Made by a program: the position numbers and the translations under genes. A DNA stretch of 64,000 bases, from contig JADZBE010000026.1 in the NCBI GenBank assembly GCA_020852275.1, positions 52,316 through 116,315 on the forward strand. Reading direction: 5' to 3'. A model generated the notes under the pieces. It was not told where the DNA came from. It made no database searches and was given only the letters and a program-made list of their open reading frames with translations. This DNA is from Phycisphaerales bacterium. GTDB taxonomy: Bacteria; Planctomycetota; Phycisphaerae; UBA1845. This document shows, piece after piece, positions 61,701 through 64,000 of this stretch; the first letter of the stretch is position 1; every line of letters starts with the position of its first letter.

Positions 61701-62566
61701 TCCGCATAGGCGGTGATGCGGAACATCCACTGCTTCAGCGGCTTGCGAAACACGGGGAAGTGCCCGCGGTCTGACAGGCCGTCCGCCGTGACCTCCTCGT
61801 TCGCCAGCGCCGTGCCCAGCTTGGGGCACCAATTGACCGTCTGCTCGGCAAGGTACGCCAGGCGGTAGCTGTCGATCACCCGCCGCCGTGCGGCGCGATC
61901 GAGCGTCTGCCACGCGCCGAACTCGCGCGCCTTGTCAGTTGAGGAATACTCGGCGGCGTCCGGGTTGATTCGCGGGCGCCGCTGTCCACTTTCCAACTCG
62001 CGGACAAGTTCGTCGATGCGCCTGGCCTTGCTTTGCTCCACGTCGTACCAGGCGTTGTAGATTTCCAGGAAAATCCACTGCGTCCAGCGGTAGTAGTCCG
62101 GGTCGATGGTGGCGAACTCGCGCGACCAGTCGTAACCGAAGCCGAAGCGCTTAAGCTGCCGGCGGAAGGTGTCGATTGCGCGGCGCGTTGTGATGGCCGG
62201 GTGGACGCCGGTGGCGATGGCGTACTGCTCGGCGGGCAGCCCGAAGGCGTCCCAGCCCATCGGGTGCAGCACGTTGAAACCGCGCATCGTCTTATACCGG
62301 GCAACGATGTCCGTGGCGGTATAACCTTCCGGGTGGCCGACGTGCAGGCCGGAGCCACTGGGATAGGGAAACATGTCGAGGATGAAGAACTTGGGGCGCG
62401 AAGGGTCGAAGCCCGGCCCGCCGGGATTGGGGACGCGATACGTTCCCTGCCGCTCCCACCGCTCCTGCCACTTCGGCTCGATGACCGCGGGGTCGTAGAG
62501 ACCAGGTCTCGTCCGCGATGCGGGTCGATGGCCGGTTTCAGAATCGTCGTTTCGTGCGGCGGACAT
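58703..62566 (-). CDS. leuS: leucyl-tRNA synthetase with an in-frame RAYT insertion in the editing domain
   Basis: 1287 codons. HVGH (residues 75-78) and KMSKS (about 1024-1028) mark the class I catalytic core. Leucine-enzyme features include [46 protein letters not shown] and [19 protein letters not shown], the editing site with its Asp. About 303 codons lie between EGAEIDFPL (ends residue 324) and RVFTTRPDT (resumes at about 630), where other LeuRS have a short loop; they encode 13-residue repeats and a RAYT domain. Without the insertion the protein would be about 984 residues, plausible for the phylum. No frameshift or stop interrupts the fusion. Whether the protein is made as one chain is untested. 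Confidence 0.9.
   Translation of the reverse strand: [1287 protein letters not shown]
60722..60746. repeat. REP-C, left inverted copy of the RAYT element
   Basis: GGTGGCACGGACCTCCGGGA followed by CGTGC; identical to 22362-22386. It is coded in the leuS frame as [10 protein letters not shown]. Confidence 0.9.
61328..61594. repeat. 39-bp in-frame repeat array of REP-C, seven copies
   Basis: Units start at 61328 and then every 39 bp to 61562 (CACGTCCCGGAGGTCCGTG on plus, then TCACCCACTTGGGGCACCGG). On the minus strand each codes [13 protein letters not shown] or close variants (M for V, A for V, L for P). 39 is a multiple of three and the units contain no stop, so the leuS frame is kept. The unit consists of REP-C plus a 14-bp spacer. 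Confidence 0.95.
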
Positions 62567-62677
62567 AGACTCATCAGTTTAACTCTGCTAAGAAGAGGCG
62601 GCAACGGAGCGTCGCGGATCAAGACCGGCAGCGGCCGCGCCCGAGCGCCCCGCGGAACGGCCTGCTGGAGATGAGAA

Positions 62678-63652
62678 GTGTTCACCGCCTTCGCGCGATT
62701 TCCCGACGGCACGGCCGAGCAGGTGGCCTCACTGGAGGTGCTCGGTCCGGCGTGGGCGAAGGACGGCGTGACGCTGTGGGTGGACCTGGAGGCGCCGACG
62801 CCGGCAGAAGTGGAGCAGATTCACGTCATCAGCGCGCTGGACGGCGCGTCGCTGGAGGCCTGCCTGCGCAGCGACCAGCGCCCGCGCATCGAGGAGTTCG
62901 AGAAGTACCTGTTCATCGTGATGTACGGCGCCTTCGCGCCGCACGAGGGGACGGATTTTCAGCCGCGCCGGGTGGCGGCGTTCTGCGGATCGCGGTTTCT
63001 GCTGACGATCCACGAGGAGCCGCTGCGCAGCATTTCGACGATGCGCGAGCGGTGCAGCCGCGTCGGGCACCAGCTCCTCGCCCGCGGGCCGGATTATCTG
63101 CTGTACGACATCATCGACATGATGGTCGATCGCTACGTCGAGGTGACAGAGCACTATGAGCGGCTGGTCGAGCATCTGGAGGAGGAATCGCTCGACGAGG
63201 AGATCGACGCAGGCATCATTCAGATGGTGTCGAAAATGCACCGGGAACTGCTGGGTCTGCGCCGGGCGGCCACGGGCAAGCGCGACCTGATCACGCCCGT
63301 GGCACGGGGCGAGTACGACCATATTTCGGAGACGCTCGGGCAGCGGTTCAGCCACTTAAGGGATCATCTGGTGCAAGTGATCGAAACCATCGGCACGCTG
63401 CGCGAGCGCCTCGACGGCGTGCGCGACAATTATCACTCGGCGCTGGCGACCCGCACCAGCGAGGTGATGCGCGTGCTCACGGTGTACGCCGCCATTCTGC
63501 TGCCCATGTCCGTCATCGCGGGGATCTACGGCATGAATCTGCAGACGTGGCCCCACGCGGATCATCCGATGGGCTTCTGGGGCGTGCTGGTGCTGATGTG
63601 CCTGGTCGGCGCCTCCATGCTGGGCTACTTCCGCTGGAAGAAATGGCTGTAG
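62678..63652 (+). CDS. corA: CorA family magnesium transporter
   Basis: 324 residues from GTG 62678, with GGAGATGA upstream. The N-terminal cytosolic domain has LWVDLEAPTPAEVEQI and RIEEFEKYLFIVMYG; a long helical stalk (RYVEVTEHYERLVEHLEEE) follows. Two TMs at the C-terminus frame the signature YGMNLQ (IAGIYGMNLQTWP), with MGFWGVLVLMCLVGASMLGYFRWKKWL. Transports Mg2+ (or Co2+/Ni2+) as a pentamer. It is divergent from leuS with a 111-bp gap for both promoters. Confidence 0.94.
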   Translation: MFTAFARFPDGTAEQVASLEVLGPAWAKDGVTLWVDLEAPTPAEVEQIHVISALDGASLEACLRSDQRPRIEEFEKYLFIVMYGAFAPHEGTDFQPRRVAAFCGSRFLLTIHEEPLRSISTMRERCSRVGHQLLARGPDYLLYDIIDMMVDRYVEVTEHYERLVEHLEEESLDEEIDAGIIQMVSKMHRELLGLRRAATGKRDLITPVARGEYDHISETLGQRFSHLRDHLVQVIETIGTLRERLDGVRDNYHSALATRTSEVMRVLTVYAAILLPMSVIAGIYGMNLQTWPHADHPMGFWGVLVLMCLVGASMLGYFRWKKWL

Positions 63653-63852
63653 CGGAGCATCACAAGCTGCGGTGCAGCAGGTGGGGCAGCTCTCCGAGCT
63701 GCCATCGGTCGACCAGCTCTCTGAGCTGGTCAACGCGGGCCGGCCCTCCGCCGCGCCGGAGGCAAAGCTGACGCGCGACAGGCTGGCGTGGAACGACGCG
63801 CACGATTGGGTCTGCTGCGGACGTTTCGGACGGGAAGGGAATCAAGACCCGC
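63653..63852. repeat. hairpin pair in the corA-terC gap
   Basis: GCAGCTCTCCGAGCTGC (63685-63701) and GACCAGCTCTCTGAGCTGGTC (63711-63731) are two palindromes of a related type (core AGCTCTC(C/T)GAGCT). No gene is seen here. Confidence 0.75.
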
Positions 63853-64000
63853 ATGATCTGGATGTGGATTGGATTCGTCGCTTTCATCCTCGCCATGCTG
63901 GCGCTGGACCTCGGCGTGCTCAACCGCAAGGCGAAGGTGATCGACACGAAGCACGCGCTGATCTGGTCCGCGTTCTGCGCCGGATTGGCGATGGCGTTCA
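63853..64000 (+). CDS. TerC family integral membrane protein, 5' end
   Basis: From ATG 63853 the frame runs off the window after 49 codons: MIWMWIGFVAFILAMLALDLGVL, then NRKAKVIDTKHALIWSAF. The first TM with ALDLGV followed by a basic RKA and ALIWSAF is the TerC/Alx start. TerC proteins support tellurite resistance or manganese export at the membrane. An A/G-rich GGAAGGGAA lies about 12 bp upstream. Confidence 0.8.
   Translation, partial: MIWMWIGFVAFILAMLALDLGVLNRKAKVIDTKHALIWSAFCAGLAMAF

Overview
The window is high-GC, gene-dense bacterial chromosome. The gene content points to a member of the Planctomycetes or a close relative: a YdjY-domain secreted protein, a GC-rich relic resembling a dockerin of the type Planctomycetes secrete, a GxxExxY gene inside inverted repeats, an OPT transporter, a thrombospondin-type-3 calcium-repeat protein, a stand-alone excisionase-type HTH membrane protein and very many REP-like palindromes. 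This placement is inferred from family content; no rRNA gene is present to confirm it. Layout. 1-4214: end of a UbiB-type kinase, a broken GxxExxY gene between inverted repeats, a lipoprotein, a tRNA-binding protein and a secreted protein. 4419-12463 is an accessory, defence-like block, all on the minus strand: a zeta-type kinase with an overlapping small partner, a zinc-ribbon/deoxyribosyltransferase-like protein, an Uma2-like remnant, HicAB, the housekeeping gene ispG, an AAA ATPase/DUF4276 pair, nucleotidyltransferase-type toxin-antitoxin remnants, a truncated second ispG copy, a PD-(D/E)xK-like protein, DUF4926 and a nucleotidyltransferase. 12677-34112 is mostly housekeeping and envelope functions: CstA, zinc-dependent phospholipase C-like, STAS/RsbW-type switch, PanD, SpoIIE-type phosphatase, S9 peptidase, OPT transporter, LOG, HtrA, HNH and CYTH. 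34714-38754: a c-type cytochrome and a type II restriction-modification cassette (C5 methyltransferase, DUF4928-like putative endonuclease, Vsr). 38966-51492: LpxL-type acyltransferase, OmpA lipoprotein, HTH-membrane protein, YdjY protein, a giant TSP3 protein and gene relics. 51640-64000: ClpC, MacB-type permease, tRNA-Glu, PolX, leuS, CorA and the start of TerC. The most unusual feature is in leuS. Its open frame is 1287 codons because about 303 codons are inserted directly before the TTRPDT editing motif of the CP1 domain. The insert encodes a complete-looking REP-associated tyrosine transposase (RAYT: HUH-type PDHVHV and the YLVWNP tyrosine), flanked by inverted REP palindromes. Seven 39-bp (13-codon) in-frame copies of that REP sit on one side. 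The same REP occurs elsewhere in the window, as do two other palindrome families that begin with the same GGTGGCACGG head, and several loci carry tandem arrays grown from that head. The window therefore appears to hold both a RAYT and its REP substrates, with the RAYT lodged in frame inside an essential gene. Several genes are interrupted or truncated (GxxExxY by TGA, a zinc-finger/pRiA4b ORF-3 gene by TAG, a nucleotidyltransferase, an ispG copy, dockerin-like relics), which fits a repeat-rich, recombining genome.
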